Under the pieces are notes generated by a model. The model searched no databases, had not been told where the DNA came from, and saw only the letters and a list, made by a program, of their open reading frames with translations. The translations under genes and the position numbers were made by a program. 45,160 nt of DNA, from positions 1 to 45,160 of IMG/VR virus record IMGVR_UViG_3300018476_000017. One strand, 5' to 3'. Source of the stretch: a virus. Position 1 is the stretch's first letter. Each line of letters begins with the position of its first letter. Positions 43,925-45,160 of the stretch are shown here, one piece after another.

Positions 43925-44250
43925 GGGATGGGCGGCAGGTCGGGCGGGAGGACCATCGGCCAGGCGTTGCCCACGGCGGTCTCCAAGGCGGCGTCGGTGA
44001 TGATGTCCTTGTCGAAACCCGGTGCCCCACGACCTGACACCAGGGCGGTTTCGTAGGCGGCTTCGGTCTCGATGGCCACCGGGTACATCAACACGCCGAC
44101 GCTACCCAAGCCCGACCCGGTGATCAGCGCCTGGCCGAGCACCGTGTTGGCTTTGTCGGCGTCGGTGTTGGCAATCTTGTAGGCCGCTGACGTGACCCTG
44201 CTGACAAGGTCCGAGTCGGCGGCGGCGCGAGAGATGGTGGACAGGCTCAT
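43921..44250 (-). CDS. Tail-associated hypothetical protein
   Basis: 109 residues, MSLSTISRAAADSDLVSRVT start. Actinophage late genes include similar short proteins with an ISRAAxDxDLxxRV start and a Pro-rich end (PPDLPPIP). Structural role is likely from position. ATGA overlap with the fibre gene before it. Confidence 0.7.
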   Translation of the reverse strand: MSLSTISRAAADSDLVSRVTSAAYKIANTDADKANTVLGQALITGSGLGSVGVLMYPVAIETEAAYETALVSGRGAPGFDKDIITDAALETAVGNAWPMVLPPDLPPIP

Positions 44251-45160
44251 GCGGCTCCTTCTAGTTCGGTGAGGCGGCTTTCAAGTTCCTTGATGGCAGC
44301 GTGCAGCAGGCCCACGTGCGAGTGCACGTCGATGCCCATGTACGCGCCGTGTTCGTCGTAGCGCACCAACTCTGGCGCAACGTCAGCGGTGTCCTCAACG
44401 ATCAGCCCCAGCGAGGTCTGCTCCCAGTTGCGATACCACGGGCACGGATTGTCGCTGGTGCCGATGCAGTCGGAGTCGTCGCAGTCGTGCAGCTTGTCGG
44501 GGTAGGGGTCGAGGCCACGGTTGGCACGGAACTGGTTGAGCCGGTAGTGCGCCTTGGCGCGCCGCACCGGCAGGGCTTCGACCATCGCCTGGTCGAACCT
44601 GCGCCGGTAGCTGACGACTTCCAACTGGCGGACAATGCCCAGCGCGGTCAGCGTGTTGGCGGCAGCACCGAGCGAGCGCACTTTGGGTGGCCACGGAGTG
44701 ACGTCCTGCTTGCTGGCGCGCGTCGAGTTGACCGTGAACGCCGACGCATAGATCGGTGCGTACAGCGTGCCGTTGACATCAACGAACTGATGCACCATGA
44801 AGTTGCCCGCCATGCGCCACGACCCAGCGACGCCGCCAGGATGCAGGCCGACGCTGGCGTAGCTGCTGGCGGGGTTGGCGAAGATCGAAGCGTCCCAGTA
44901 TGGAGCAGTGCCCGCCTTGGTCGACATGATCTGTCCGCTGGCCGACAGCCCGCCCACCGACAGCGCGCCCGACTTGTTGTACCAGCGCAGGAAGTTGTCG
45001 CCGTTCTGCCCGGCGATGTACGCAGGCCACCCCGCGAGAACTTCGGCGGTCATGTTGATGTAGTTGCCGTGGATATACCCGCTGGAGTTGGTCAGCACGA
45101 TGCGGTTGCCAACGACCCCAGCCGAGCCGGTGTAGCCGTTGATGGTGAACGGCGACAGCG
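44247..45160 (-). CDS. Tail fibre with S74-type intramolecular chaperone C-terminus (partial, runs off the right edge)
   Basis: The frame is open to the window end, so the N-terminus is missing; 303 residues are visible. The visible N-terminal half is a beta-rich fibre (SGYIHGNYINMTAEVLAGWP). The C-terminus begins near RASKQDVTPWPPKVRSLGAA, with LGLIVEDTADVAPELVRYDE and HSHVGLLHAAIKELESRLTE, the pattern of peptidase_S74/endosialidase chaperones that trimerise fibres and cleave themselves off. The Ser at the SKQDV junction is the likely self-cleavage residue. ATGA overlap with the next gene. Confidence 0.85.
   Translation of the reverse strand, partial: LSPFTINGYTGSAGVVGNRIVLTNSSGYIHGNYINMTAEVLAGWPAYIAGQNGDNFLRWYNKSGALSVGGLSASGQIMSTKAGTAPYWDASIFANPASSYASVGLHPGGVAGSWRMAGNFMVHQFVDVNGTLYAPIYASAFTVNSTRASKQDVTPWPPKVRSLGAAANTLTALGIVRQLEVVSYRRRFDQAMVEALPVRRAKAHYRLNQFRANRGLDPYPDKLHDCDDSDCIGTSDNPCPWYRNWEQTSLGLIVEDTADVAPELVRYDEHGAYMGIDVHSHVGLLHAAIKELESRLTELEGAA

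Overview
The window is part of a tailed double-stranded DNA phage genome, most likely a siphovirus of a high-GC actinobacterium (Mycobacterium, Gordonia, Rhodococcus or a relative). The grounds are the high GC content, the dense four-base ATGA/GTGA overlaps, a terminase, portal, MuF-type protein and tail fibres, and actinophage families such as DUF4314, DUF6283, DUF3846 and ERF. No integrase was seen. Family names come from reading motifs, not from searches.

Layout. (1) 10453 down to 1, minus strand: a late operon. It begins with several small ribbon-helix-helix (RHH) proteins and a small terminase candidate. A DpdA-like base-exchange enzyme, the large terminase, the portal, a MuF protein carrying a 2H-phosphoesterase domain, and a collagen-like fibre follow. 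(2) 10454-10992: a divergent control region with palindromes, a promoter candidate and strong hairpins. (3) 10993-21257, plus strand: about 30 small early genes. Most are separated by a repeated cassette made of two hairpins and an AACGAAAGGAACC ribosome binding site. (4) 23181 down to 21217, minus strand: a lysis cassette inside the early region. (5) 23264-30704, plus strand: conserved phage proteins, a roughly 1 kb G-rich gene-free tract, a tandem-HTH protein, an AAA+ ATPase, a radical SAM/SPASM enzyme and a TAGT-like glycosyltransferase. (6) 33827 down to 30687, minus strand: two HNH proteins, HTH proteins, a ParB-like protein and a TET/JBP-like dioxygenase. (7) 34011-42408, plus strand: a lambda-O-like initiator with internal palindromic repeats, the ERF annealing protein, many zinc-finger proteins, and a second group of wall- and membrane-active genes. 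(8) 45160 down to 42409, minus strand: tail fibre genes with an S74-type C-terminus. Regions 1 and 8 are probably one late operon on a circular or circularly permuted genome, with its middle outside the window.

The most interesting system is the apparent DNA hypermodification locus at 29065-33499. It holds a radical SAM enzyme, a TET-associated-type glycosyltransferase, a TET/JBP 2-oxoglutarate dioxygenase and a ParB-like protein. A DpdA-like enzyme next to the terminase could add a second, guanine-directed modification. No cytosine methyltransferase and no preQ0 synthesis genes are visible here, so the substrates are unresolved. The other main points are the hairpin/SD cassettes, the G-rich gene-free tract and the candidate origin inside the initiator gene.
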